This document shows positions 10,417-22,300 of a stretch of 64,000 nt of DNA, piece after piece; the stretch's first letter is position 1, and every line of letters begins with the position of its first letter. Position numbers and translations under genes: made by a program. The notes below the pieces were generated by a model. The model was not told where the DNA came from. It saw only the letters and a list, made by a program, of their open reading frames with translations, and did not search any database. Location: NCBI GenBank assembly GCA_014621425.1, contig JAANBB010000140.1, positions 1 through 64,000 on the forward strand. Direction: 5' to 3'. Source of the DNA: Cylindrodendrum hubeiense (taxonomy: Eukaryota > Ascomycota > Sordariomycetes > Hypocreales > Nectriaceae).

Positions 10417-12590
10417 ATGACCCCGTTGCCGGCTATGTCTTCCCCAAACCCTCCCGGACGACAGTACACCCGAGGGCGCTTGTCCCGTGGACGTGGCCTG
10501 CGAAACAAAACGGGATGGTAAATCTCACATGGGACGGTCATGTTCCTACCGTTCTCATTGGATGAGAGACTGACTTCTTTAGCCTCAATTGTCGCCGTCG
10601 CCACGTGAAGTGTGACGAAGGCAGACCCGTATGCCGCGCATGTGTCAAGATCAACCAGAACTGCCTTTACGCGCATATCCCTAACACCGCAGCCACTCGC
10701 CGCGGCGCAAGCTCCTCCGGCTCAGGTGAGCCAAAAGAGGCTGAGGAAGGGACTGATTCAGCTCCCTGGCCTCAGCCCCCATTGGCAAACCGGGGTCATG
10801 ATCATACTCGGAACGCGACTACAACGAATTCGCTTACCCATGTTCATGATTCTCACCAGTTGATGAATATTGATATCCTCATAAACCAAACTGAACAATC
10901 CCGGGAAGAACAAGAGCTAGCACACGCTGGTGCAACTCCTAGAGACGGAGGAGCTACCTCAACAGCCTCTTCATCCGCCGCCAACATTGAAAACGCAACA
11001 GCAATTTGGGTTGATCTGCTTCTAAAAGATGCTGCTGCACAGAATTTCGACATCAGAGACCTGAATTTTGAATCCGACGCTCTCAATATATTTGGGAACT
11101 CGGTTGTGTCACAGGGGGAGTCACCCTCTGTTACTCAACAAGCCCAAGCCCATGACCACAGTCTTCCTGCTACTAGGAATCCCTACTTGCTCGACAGGAC
11201 TCCTCCGCAGTTGCAAAGCCAGCGCTTCGAAAAGCAAGCTTGGCATTCTGATCTACCTCTCCAGATATCCCCCGCAGAACTGCTGGTTTTCCAGAACTTT
11301 GTGCGGAACATCAGCCTCTGGGTAAGTCCATCATGGCTCTGATACTCGAATATCCCTGACACTGACTCATGAAGATGGACCTATTTGATCCTAAAAGACC
11401 ATTTGCTACTCATGTACCTCATCTGGCAGTATGTGATAAAGCATCCTCTCGCTGTTTCAACCCTGGATACCGACGTTTCCAACTTACACGGTTTAGAAGC
11501 ACAATGTGGGGTTAATGAACGCTGTCTTGGCCCTGTCAGCGCGCCATCTCTCGTTAACCACTGATGCAACTGGAGTATCTCAACACGACCCAAATGCCGC
11601 TTTGCGATACTACGCCAAAACCCTCCATTATATTCAAGAGGCGATGCAATTTGATACCTACAAGACTAGTCTGGAGTTGCTATCCACGTCTTCAATTGTG
11701 TCGGCGTATGAAATGCTGGACGGGTCGGGCCCGGACTGGGGTAGGCACCTCAAAGGTGTATTCTGGATCCAGCGCTCCCAAGTGATTCACGGTGACTCAA
11801 ATGGCCTGCAACAAGCTGTGTGGTGGGCTTGGCTTTGTCAAGATGTCTGGGCGGCGTTTCGAGAAAACCGCCGACCTTACACCTTCTGGCGGCCAACGAG
11901 GACTTTGGATGATCTTGATCCCTATGAGCTCTCTGCTCGTTCAGCCTATTTCTTTGCCCAAGTCGTGGGATTTTGTTCTCGGGAAGAGACAGAACTGGCG
12001 AAAACCGATACCCTGGGCAGAATATCTCGAGCAGAGGCTTTGTGGGATCGCCTAGAGGAGTGGAGGGGATATTTGACTGTAGAGTTTGAGCCACTGCCCT
12101 GGCCAAGCTCGCCCGATGATGCCTTTGATCCAATATGGATCAATCCTCCACCGTTCGGTGAGTTGCTGAGCCCAGCATCTTGGGTTGAAACTACTGACCG
12201 GACCAAGCTGTTGCAATCCAGCTCTATTATTGTTCTCGTATATTGTTGCTTCTGAATCGACCGCAGTTCGGGGGGCTTGAAGTGTACACACAACAACGTA
12301 CGGCGTTGATGGGTTATATCAAGAAAATCTGTGGGATAGCCATGACTCTGACAGACTACCCGTCGAGCGTGATGTGCTCGCAGTGTCTGTTCATTGGTAA
12401 GCTTTATTGTCTACAAACTATTGCCGGGGAGTCCTAACAGAAAACAGCTGGTCTCCCAATTGAGGATAGACGGCAGCGAAGTTGTGTTTTAGAATTGCTG
12501 GAGAATTGTAGGAAGCGCTCAGGGTGGCCAGTCAAGTCATTGGGCGAGGAGCTGAAAGTCCGATGGAACAAGTTCGGAGATGGAGAATAA
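10417..12590 (+). CDS. Zn2Cys6 transcription factor with fungal_trans_2-type regulatory domain
   Basis: Six exons (10417-10517, 10583-11321, 11375-11428, 11497-12157, 12208-12396, 12448-12590) give about 628 residues. The zinc cluster spans the first intron: CLNC, RRRHVKCDEGRPVC, RAC and NQNC give the CX2CX6C-type spacing near residues 35-62. The C-terminal regulatory region shows the family landmarks LWMDLFDPKRPFATHVPHLA, then NAVLALSARHLSL, then AIQLYYCSRILLLLNRP and a conserved end. The fourth intron uses an AAG 3' splice site after a TACTGAC branch point; skipping it breaks the frame exactly at AVAIQLYY. The ATG at 10333 is an alternative in-frame start. Its position beside an L-rhamnose dehydrogenase makes a role in controlling rhamnose use plausible, but that is inference from context. 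Confidence 0.78.
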
Positions 12591-12617
12591 TATCCCGGCT
12601 TCTAGCACTAAATCAGA

Positions 12618-12725
12618 ATGGAGGTTCTGCTTGATTTGTCAATCAATGACGCCTTAGGGAATAGCCAAGCGGCTGCTTTTAACTCGCCTGACCAGATGAT
12701 ACTAGGCACAGCCTTTTTTTGCAGT
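12618..12725 (+). pseudogene. Short coding-like remnant, partner of the copy at 15561-15790
   Basis: Directly after the regulator stop, a frame reads MEVLLDLSINDALGNSQAAA. A second stretch 3 kb away reads LEALLDLQVNEAIWNG, stop, AAALL in the corresponding frame, and the DNA matches over about 65 bases at roughly 70 percent by eye. The shared protein-level pattern suggests two decayed copies of one coding segment. The family is not recognised. Confidence 0.35.
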
Positions 12726-13252
12726 ACTTGCCACCTAAGGAAAAAGGGAGTGAGCACTCCACAAGTGCAGTTGTTAGATCTCTAGACCCATAACCCTCGG
12801 GATCATTTGCCAACCTTTCGTCTGGAGCAATCATTCCGGCGTCTTCCTTTAATATGAAAGTCACCAGTCCACTTGATCTCATATCTTAAATTGGTGCTGA
12901 ATGATGATTTGACATCACTGGGTGTTGCAGCAATTAACCGACTGCGTTTTGTATGCCTACTTGCATTGAGTACCCGGCTTCAGATCCGCCTTGAGACGCA
13001 AAAGAACAACATTGACTTCATGACAAACATGAATACGAGTAGGGTTTCCAGTCTCTCGACACAGAGTACAGAACCTGGAAGATTTTATCGGCACAGATAC
13101 AGTCAGTTGATGTCACTCTCGTGCTAGGTATGTGATGCCAACTGACAGACGAACTTATCACAAACAGGATGTGGTATCAAGTGCATCATCGCCAGGTCTT
13201 TCACAATTATTTACAGCTGAAATCAGTACAATCAAATAATGAATAATAATAA

Positions 13253-13296
13253 TTATTTAGTTAATGATGCGAATAGAGGTCGCATCCACTAAATAA
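13253..13296. repeat. Inverted repeat (hairpin-forming palindrome)
   Basis: The arms TTATTTAGT (13253-13261) and ACTAAATAA (13288-13296) enclose a perfect inner pair GATGCGA / TCGCATC with a 7-base loop. A 4-base versus 1-base bulge separates inner and outer stems. Flanking AT-rich sequence extends the symmetry weakly. It could be a remnant of a miniature inverted-repeat element or a hairpin; no target-site duplication was confirmed. Confidence 0.55.
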
Positions 13297-13680
13297 GTGA
13301 GGTTATTATGTAGATAGGTAACAATGGTTGATCCTCCACCTCTACGGTTGTGACCGCAGGAGGCCTTGTGTTTCAGGCTGAAAATGAGCACGAGGCTCAG
13401 GGTCGAGCCTTCCGCATCAATTTAACAAGTAGTTTTTCTCGCAACCCTGGTCATTTTCACTTTCAGCTGTTTCTCATCTTATTATCTTCGAAGTCAACCG
13501 AAAAGTCTTTCAGTTTTGGCTCAGTTCCTATACTTGAAATTATCTGCCTCGACTTGTGCTAGGTATGGGCAGATATCTGAGTATTAGACTTTTATTCAAA
13601 CGAAAGAAGCTTTGAAGATTTCCATGCAAACTCTGAGTCATTCATACATCTGAGATGCCTACAAAAAATTAACAACCTTT

Positions 13681-15420
13681 ATGGACACATATAAAGACTG
13701 TGCCTTCCCCCCACGACAGTCTGACCCATTCAACTTCAACATCACACTCGCCATGGGCGCCTCCACAGTCAGGCCTTATTGGGACTCGTTACCTCCAGAG
13801 ATTCGTCTACTAATCCTACGGTGCATTGTCCCCAAATATGGGCGTATAGAAACCACTGCCGACCGCGGGTTTGCCAAAGCGTCTTCCTTGGCTACCGTAT
13901 GCCGAGGGTGGCAATGCTTCTTCGAAAAGGAAACCTTTCGGCGCATAGCTCTTGTATCGTCAGATCTGCCCGCATTTGCGAAAGCCGTTCGAGGGAAGAA
14001 CGCTTTCAGATTAAACTACATACACCGTTTGTGGCTACATATCGAGCTCGCTGAATACACTCGGCGTATCTATGACAGGGTGGAGAGCGCAACAACCATC
14101 ACTCAGTAAGTGACGTTTTATCTCCAGGGCTTCCAGGAAGCGCCACTGACGCTTTGAGCAACAGGAACAACCGAACCTTTACATATGCCATGGCGGTTCT
14201 GCTCAATGCACTATCATTTTGGGAGGGCATTTACGGAGGGCTTACGCTAGAGATTAACGCATACTCGCCTAGCGATCAGAAATATCACAGATATGAGCTT
14301 CAAATCCGTGACGATTACCCATTCCGATTTGAGGAGGATTTAGAGAGATATCCAGACATTTTAGAATACTACAGGCAGAAAAAGGCAGAGATAAGGAGAT
14401 CCAGGATGGTACGACGCGATATCGCCGTTCGTCATAGGATGGCGCAGCGGCTCAGTGGAACGGCGCTTGAGCTTCAGCCATGGTTGGGTAAGAAACGACA
14501 AGGCTTCAGAAATACAATACGAAATCTCCCAAATGTTCCCATAGTCAAGGGACTCCTTCTACGTGAAGAATTCTTCAGGGGGATTGCGTTCACGTCACTC
14601 GCGAAACTCTTTCGCGAAAGCTTCGTGGCCCTGGAATCGTTTCGCCTCTGCAGATTGATGATGGGACAGACAAAGGAAGCCGAGACGGCGTTTTTGAACG
14701 GTATGAAGTCAGCATTTGACGAGAAAAAGAAGATAGTATGGCTAATATCTGATCCTAGGTCTCCGAACGTACTTGCTGCCCGCCCTCCCTGCCAGCGTCG
14801 AGCACTTTTCCTTTAACTTGACCCCAAAGACGCCTTCATGTGGAATTTGGTTCATGGACGATTTTGTATTACCACTGTCACAGTTCATGGCAACATCATG
14901 CCATCGTTTCACCGAGTTTCACCCTCCTCATCGTATCAGCGTGGAGGAGTTTTTAAGACAACTTGTCCTAGATGGGATGTGTGAAAGGTCTAAGCTTGAG
15001 CATCTCTCTCTCAGGACAGAGGGTATCAGCCCATTCAGAAGCCAAAATTCGGTAGCGGATTTATTAGCCCTTGCCGGCCGGGCAGCAAAAACATTTCCTC
15101 AGCTGCGGATTTTAGAGCTATGGAATTCCGGTAGTGGGTTTGGATACTTGTTCCGCTATACCCAGGATGACTATCGAGCTACAATAACCTGGCGAGGCGC
15201 TGGTCCATATTTTGTTCTAGCGCCTAAGGTAGTAGAAGTGTGGACTGAAGTTGCCTTGACCCGTACACTTGCTGTGGAGAGTATTCCATTCACGGAAGAG
15301 GACGGGGACAGATTGGGGTTTAAGCCGTTGTCCATACTTCGTCACTTAACTCTCCTGAGGTTAGCTTTTGACCCAATTGCTGAGGCGCGAACTACGGCTT
15401 CGATAATTCTGAAGGTTTGA
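13681..15420 (+). CDS. F-box-like protein of the fungal expanded type
   Basis: Exons 13681-14105, 14165-14700 and 14759-15420 (introns of 59 and 58 nt) encode about 540 residues. Near the start comes the F-box-like helix set WDSLPPEIRLLILRCI, then SLATVCRGWQCFFEKETFRR, followed by a long region (SVEHFSFNLTP, FMDDFVLPLSQFM, FPQLRILELWNS) of the kind seen in large fungal families of uncharacterised F-box proteins. F-box proteins recruit substrates to SCF ubiquitin ligases; the substrate here is unknown. The in-frame ATG at 13753 (GCCATGG) has a better start context than that at 13681 and lies just before the F-box, so the true protein may be 24 residues shorter. The gene is flanked on both sides by decayed sequence, suggesting an accessory gene. 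Confidence 0.74.
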
Positions 15421-15900
15421 GGTAGGATCGTCTCACTTAGCTATGGAAGATAAGAAGTTAGCATGATGTCATCTTTAGCAGCCTCTAGTATTATATATTT
15501 TATTATTATATCATATATAATTTCTGTACTTATGTATTGCCACTTGGTTGTTGACTTTGTTTGCCTGGAACTAATGAGATGTTCGCTTACTCCAAGGGAA
15601 TACACTCCCCGTCAGTTCCAGGAGAATATCTACCACTTGTCACCATGGACGGCCGAGTATGCCTTGGCAAAGAAGCTTTGCTGTTTCCAGCCCAGGTTTT
15701 GTGCCCCCCTCTCCGGCTTGAGGCCCTGCTTGATTTGCAAGTCAATGAAGCAATTTGGAATGGCTGAGCAGCCGCTCTCCTCCAGAACCAGTTAGTCGAT
15801 AATTAGTTTCCTATAAGAGTGCTCATAACTCCAAGAAACCTCGCGGTGGAAAGAGTTCTGGTTACCAGACGGGCTGAAGTTTCATGCAGATGCCATGTGA
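15421..15900. other. Intergenic with coding-like remnant
   Basis: Short AT-rich tract (15480-15530) followed by the remnant at 15561-15790 and by a GC-normal strip that borders the RIP-degraded pseudogene to the right. No intact gene. Confidence 0.4.
15561..15790 (+). pseudogene. Coding-like remnant, partner of the copy at 12618-12725
   Basis: The frame reads through MDGRVCLGKEALLFPAQVLC and LEALLDLQVNEAIWNG, then meets a TGA, after which AAALL continues in frame. The final part corresponds to the 12618 remnant. There is no convincing start or splice context. It is probably a truncated duplicate of an unrecognised gene. Confidence 0.35.
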
Positions 15901-16490
15901 TTTATTCCTAGTGAGGATTTTAATAATAATAATAGAAAGAGTTAAATAAGTATATTAAATAGGATATTAATGGATTAATATTATATTATAGATAATAATT
16001 AGAACTCTCTAAATAATTAAACTTCCTTTATTAATACGAGATACTTATAAGTTTCCTAGTCTTTGGATAATTTATAATAGTAGAAGATAAAAATATCTAT
16101 AATTATTAAGATATAGTTAAGATTCTCTAACTCTTAGATCTTCTTCCTAAGCTCCTAATAGCTCATAAAGAATATAAGATCAGCTTACCAGACTAGAATA
16201 TTAGGAATAGTCTTATCTATATTGGTAAACTCTATCTCAATATCCTACTTAACACCCCCATAATCCTTAGTATTAACTAGAATAAGAATCTCAATATTAT
16301 AATTAGCAAAGAACTTAACAGCCCTGGAGCCAAATACACTATTTACGCCAGTGATTAGCATGATCCTGCCCTTATATAACTCGATTTTGACGACGGGTCT
16401 GCCATAGCACTGGTTATACAGGCTCCACCAAGGGAAGTACTCGGCGAGGAACAGGGGGATTCTAAAGGTCAAGCCAACGATGGCGACAGC
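15901..16490 (-). pseudogene. RIP-degraded short-chain dehydrogenase pseudogene
   Basis: Reading the minus strand from about 16490 gives a hydrophobic N-terminus, FRIPLFLAEYFPWW, then GRIMLITGVNSVFGSRAV, a slightly decayed SDR nucleotide-binding loop (TGxNSxxGS). Below about 16260 the DNA turns extremely AT-rich, yet the same frame continues for about 115 codons broken by ten stops. All are TAA or TAG, and several fall where the family would have Gln (VK*DIE, VW*ADL). That is the result expected from CAA/CAG to TAA/TAG change by RIP. The distal part still shows a LLLLLKSS-like segment of the SDR fold. The 5' end is frameshifted near 16520 and no functional product is expected. Confidence 0.6.
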
Positions 16491-17123
16491 GACCCCGACG
16501 GCAACATAAGACCTGTATTAGCCATTGTCGAGAGGAATTGGCTCAATTGTCGAGCATCCAAGTCTGGTGTTTTGAAGGTGGCGGTGAGGAGGTTTAAAGC
16601 GATGCAACCCGTCGTAAGATGGTTGGGCATGTAGATGTCGGATCGGAAAAGTATATTGCGTCTGACCACGCCGCAACCGGAGTAGCTGCGGCATGTGGCA
16701 CGCGTCCCGACCTTCAGCCGCTCCGATCTCTCTCGCCGACAAAGAGAGACAGAGACGGGACATTTCATCTCAAATTGCGTTTTGCAGCAATACCGATGCT
16801 ACTAAATGTAGATGTTGGGTAAATACTGTATAAATTAGACATTACCAGGTCTTTCGTTTCTCGGTCGCGCCTGTAACGTCGAGTAACTCGCCCACTGTAG
16901 CTAATAATGCAGTGGAGGCGGCGTTATGCGTAATCTACGTCACCAGGAGCAACCAACAGCTCTGTATGGATGCCTGGTTCACCCACGTATGGCGGGGTGA
17001 GTGAGATTCTGATCATGTTGCCTCAGCCTCATATGCCCAACCCCATATCTCGCTCACCATCCTGATTTGCAGCTGCAATAAACATCAACCCTTGGCCAGT
17101 CCTGGCCGACTGTCTGATGCACC
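16491..17123. other. Intergenic, promoter of the DUF7580 gene
   Basis: About 630 bases between the 5' end of the pseudogene and the ATG at 17124. Base composition returns to normal. A minus-strand frame of 99 codons (16469-16768) overlaps the pseudogene start but carries no domain. No specific element was recognised. Confidence 0.4.
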
Positions 17124-19005
17124 ATGTCTGGCCTAGAGGTCATCGGTCTGGTTGTTGGCCTTCTGCCTCTCGCAGTCCAGGCCGTCAAATGTTACCGTAC
17201 CATCCTGTCGGGGGGGAGAAATGTCGATCGCGACCTCGACGCTCTAATTCGTGACCTAGAAACCGAGCATGTCCGCCTTCGAACGACGTGCGATGTGCTT
17301 TTCGATGGAGTAGTGCCTCTGCCTGTCATTGACAAGCTGATCGAAACTCCTTTTGGGCCTGAGTCGAAACCGTACTGCGAAAAGCTCCGGCTGCGGCTAT
17401 GGGATGAATCTGGACAATTTGAAGAGCAAGTTACGGAAATGCAAAGGGCCGCCGAAGACTTGAAGGCAAAACTAGCCATCGATGAGCACGGCAAGGTACG
17501 CTCCGCTATCGAGGGCGGGAGTATGTCGAGGCCGTCTAAACTGACCACTCACCGCGCAGACGAAATTTACGGACCGCATCGCTATCGTCAAGGAGCTCAA
17601 ACGGCGCACGTCCTTTACGTTAAAGAAAAAGGACTATGACGAAGTCATGACAAGGATCAAGACCGCCAACTCTGTGCTTCATGAGCTCACTGGCAAGACT
17701 CGCGGACTCGAGCCGAATAGACGGCGCCGCTCCCAGGCGCGACTCAACATCCTCATTCGAACGCTGGCTCGAAGCATCTTCAACGCTCTATACAGGGCAA
17801 CGACTTGCCGCTGCGCCGATTCGCACACCGTCTGTTTGGAGCTGGTCCCAAGGAATATGGTGATAGTACCCAGCGAGCAGGACGATCAAGTTGCCAAGGA
17901 CTTTAACTTTCATGTAGTCATGGGGCCTAAGAAGGAAAGGTCTCTGGATGATCCAGATGGAGACGGTCCTGAAGCAATATCAAGCACCACGAAAATACAG
18001 AAAGCCGCCTCAGACTACTGGAAGAGCCTCTTGATTCGACTTGCAGTGCCCGGCAACGTTCCCCTGCCAGCACCATTGCCAGCACCATCGCCAGCACCAT
18101 CGTCAATTGTCCAAGTCACATCCGTGATGCAGGGTGTATCTCGAAAGCCTAAATGGCCCATTTCTTTGAGCTTCAGACCCACGAGAGAAGCATCAATATC
18201 TGCGACGCAAACACTCGTTGGTGTGTCCCAGAGATTCATCATGCTGCCTTCACAAGCTTCCACCAACGAGCCGCCAGCACTCTCGAACCTCTGCCAAGAT
18301 GTGCTTAAACGAGCCAAAGAGCCAGCGGTAGATCACTACGGATACATCACCGATATTGAGCGCAAATTCGGACTCTATCCCGGGCAGGGCGAATCGGAAT
18401 TCTGCAAGGCGGTTACGCTTCGCCAAGTGCTTGCGGGAAAGGAGCCAAATCTCCCGAGATTTGACTACCCAGAAAAACTCAGAGTCGCGCTGACACTTTG
18501 CGCAAGTATCCTTCATCTCCATAGCACCCCATGGCTAGGAAGGCTCATTACGCTGGACGACGTCGTGTTCCTCCGCCAGGACGGTCCCTTGCCACCACAC
18601 GCCAATTCTCTGTATCGACCATTCCTGATTAAAATTCTCCGTGAACCAGCAAGTTCGGCTTCAGCGCCTCAAGATTTCAGAGCACTGAACACCCCCAGAC
18701 CAATGAACCTCGACATGCTATCCCTCGGCGCCCTCCTGATCCAGGTGATCATAGGTAGGACTGACCAGGAACTTGATATGACAGCCACGGACATGTCATC
18801 AATCCTCTCGAAGAACCAGGCTGGGAACCGGCTGGGTGATCAGATACTGGAAAGTGGTGGGATCAATTACGCGGATGCAGTGAAGTGGTGCTTGAAGAGC
18901 CTTTTCGGGACAGCTGGCTTGGACAATGACGACTTCTGCCAGAAATTCTCCGTAGAAGTTGTGGCGAGGCTGGAGGAGGATATGGCACTCCTGAGTAACG
19001 ATTAA
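17124..19005 (+). CDS. DUF7580 protein with HeLo-like N-terminal segment
   Basis: Exons 17124-17495 and 17560-19005 (64-nt intron) encode 605 residues. The N-terminus MSGLEVIGLVVGLLPLAVQA is the hydrophobic helix typical of fungal HeLo-like / NACHT-associated N-terminal modules, followed by helical sequence to about 220. A Pro/Ala-rich spacer (PLPAPLPAPSPAP, around residue 290) follows. The C-terminal half has the DUF7580 pattern: IERKFGLYPGQGESEFCKAV, then RVALTLCASILHLHSTPWL, and a Leu-rich end (MLSLGALLIQVIIG) resembling a degenerate protein-kinase C-lobe. DUF7580 proteins are widespread, uncharacterised, and often linked to STAND/HET repertoires. A membrane-targeting or cell-death role is possible but unproven. 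The next gene follows 300 bases later on the same strand. Confidence 0.75.
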
Positions 19006-19304
19006 TACTTGATGATTAAATAAAGAATGCTATCTAGCAATCGCCATAAATATTCCGCCGTTCGCTGATCAAGCACATCACGTGTATTCCAATGGTGGTG
19101 TCAATCATCTGACGTTGCAAAAGTAGGTAGCCACCACCTATCGAGATGCATGACTCTAAGACCGTTTGGGTAATATCTGCACGTTATGAGGCTGACATTA
19201 TCCATCTTTATTATTGCATCGGGCGGGGCTTTTCAGCGCCTTGTCATCAGTTGTTCTTCGCCTTCCGGGGCGTAAAAAACACTCACGGCGTCATCATCTC
19301 CAAG

Positions 19305-22300
19305 ATGCCACAGCCTCCTGGGACGGGTGCTGCTGAGCCTCAAATAGCCCCGCTGGTTGTGCGCAACGTCTCGGAGTTCAGGGCTCTAATCTCGACCCTT
19401 AAGGACGGCCAGGTCTCGATCCAAGAGGACGGCCAAGTCCCAGCTTCAAAGGATGATCTGGCTATCGCCAGCTCCCACTTGGCACGGTTCAAGTTATGGG
19501 CGATGAGCTTGGGAGCCCATCGCCCATCTGGAGGCCGGTCTCTCGAATATCGCCTCCGCGATGCGTCGCTGATTCGAAATCACGTCATCTCTCTTCTGCA
19601 GGACCTCGAACGCGCCATCGGCGATGGCACGTCAGCGGCCAAGGGAGCAAATCTCCAGGATGACCCAAGCTCGGAATCCATCCAGGATGAGCTTGCCGAC
19701 TATTTTCAGGAAAGCGGATCCGAGATTGACCAGATTCTCAATGAAATTGGGCACGTGGTTGACTGCCTGCTCAGGCTCTCTATCACCATCAGCAACCCGA
19801 CACCTCACGACCAGTTCAAATCGAGAGTCGGAGTAGGCACAGTCGAGACATTCAAATACTGGTACACAAACCACGTCTTGGAGAAGTTTGACCGGATAGA
19901 CACAAAGATGGCGGGCAGACTCGGGAATGCCATGGCAAGACGCCGTCAGTACTTTCAGTACAGAGAGGATCACTCCAACCGACTTGCCGAAGGCTTGGAC
20001 GGGGACGACCTTGGCCATGATCTTCAGGATACAACCATCGCATCCTCCATCCCTAAGCATCTAAAGGAGCCCCGGGAGTTGGCCATGAAAGAATTCGCTG
20101 GTTTGGACGATAATCGATCAGAAATATCGAGGACTTCATACGCTCCTTCAGTGGCCAACTCAGAGCAGATACGAGTCCCTCCATTACCGAAGCAGCACGT
20201 CGATGGACCGTTCAAGTGTCCGTTTTGTCATATGATTGTGTCCATAGAGACGAGATATGACTGGAAGTAAGTGTGGCCATTTTGGGCTTTTGGAGTCAAA
20301 GAATCGAGGATCACTAACCCCTAGTTCAGGAAACACGTCTTTAGGGATCTGCGACCCTATGTGTGCCTTTCCGAGACTTGCCAAACACCAGACCAGCAGT
20401 TTTCACGCCGCGGCGATTGGTCTAGTCACATGACACACGAGCATTGGATAACCTGGCAATGCTCGTTTGGCTGTCCGGGAGACTTTGGCAGTGCCGAGGA
20501 TTTTCGAAAGCACACCAAGGCGAACCACGCGCAGGAAGTCCCCCGCGATAAGATGGACGTTCTGGAGAGTCTGAGTACCAAGCCAGAACCATCAAGAGCA
20601 GAAACAACTTGTCCCCTTTGTCTCACTTTCAGGATCACATCCGCGCAGCAGTACGGCTCTCACGTGGGGGCGCATCTCGAACAACTCGCTCTTTTCACCC
20701 TACCTCGCCAGGAGTATGATGAAGCGGATGACGAAGCGGGTGAAAGAACGGATGAAGATGGCAGTAAAGAGGTGCAGAATGAAAGCAAAAAGATGGTGGG
20801 AAGCCATGAGAACGAGCAGGGAGAGGGCGAGAGGGTGACAGGCGAGAACCACGAAATCGACACCGAGCCTCCTCACGTTTCCAGCCGCCCTGAATATGTT
20901 GAAAGCTTACCTTTTGAATATGGATCTCAGAAGAATAACCCGAATGAGCCTCACCTAGCCCCCAATGTCGACACAACGCTGGACAGTAAAGATCGGTTGA
21001 CCCCAACCGATGGTCATTCTGCAGACTTAAATGAGATCAATCTGAATCAATGTATGTCCAAGCACCATTTCCTTTTCGGTTAGTCCTGCCCGGGGCCAAC
21101 TCCACCTATTTGTTCTTAATATTATGAAGCTTCTTAACCATGTCATCCCCTTTCCATTTTTCCTATTTTATACGCCGCGGAGAATGGGAGCGACCATTAT
21201 CGTCTTCTTGGCCTCAATTATATTGACTGACATGACGTGTAGTTGATGAAATGCTAAGTTTTCCAATGTTGCCCGAAGATATGCTCTCCCAACCTCCCGT
21301 ACCTCCCCCACCTCACCTACCAAGCCACTTAGACGACAGTAGGAAAGGCGAAAACCCTACCCAGGAAGCCAATAACCACCCCAGCTCTCGCCCATTTTCT
21401 GACCGCAGTACCTGGAATGACCGCTCCCTTCCAATGGACCCTGATGATGATTGGTTCACATACACTACGGCCGCAGATTTAGTCCGTTATGACCTTGACC
21501 ATGCTCAGTCGCCCCGCCGTCTTGAACGTGAGAGCTCCAGCAGCAGACGCCGTAGTCCTATTGTCGAACGTCGTCCTTTTCACCTCTTTGTCGGCACTGA
21601 CAGCAGTCGCGAAGAGGATAGCAGCAAGACCAACGCTGGCCGCAGTTCCATTGACACCCGCGGAGAGCCAGCTGGAGACTATACGTCCTTGGAAAGTGGT
21701 GACATCAATATAATACCCTCATCCACCCGGCTGCCGTTGACACCAACAAGAGTTGCTGGGACTTCTCCATATGCGGCAAGGAGGATACCCTCTGGTGGCC
21801 CCGAGGCCACCCAAGCCCATGATACAACTCAGAACACACCCTCGCACGTCTCCCCTGATCTCGGCTCAGCTACAAATCCCCCATCGGTGATGGATATGAC
21901 GACCCAAGGGAATCACCCGAGTCCGGATCCATCCTATCGACATCACACTCGGTCCGGCTCCGGCAACCTCATCATGGCGCCAACTCCCGACACCCAGGTA
22001 CCATTTAATAGTTCTAGCGCCAACATAGGAACGGAAAATCTTCAAAGTGATTGGGAAGTCCCCATGTGGGACTCCACTGGGAGGGGCGCATCATTTCACG
22101 GTTCTAGCGTCGACGTGCGGACGGAAAGTTCTCGGAATGATGGGGAAGAGCGTAAGCAGGGCTCCAAAATTTATTTCCAGAGAGCTGATATTGGGCCAGA
22201 TGAAGAGACTGCCTCGGATCTGGGTGCCGCTGAAAGGACCGTCAGCATTGTACCAGGATCAAAGAATGACTCCGTAGGTGACACAGAGAGTCAACACCCT

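Larger units (their letters stand above)
12591..13680. other. Intergenic with a relic and a palindrome
   Basis: About 1.1 kb without an intact gene, increasingly AT-rich. It contains a short coding-like remnant at 12618-12725 and an inverted repeat at 13253-13296, both listed separately. Other frames up to 84 codons look random. Confidence 0.4.
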
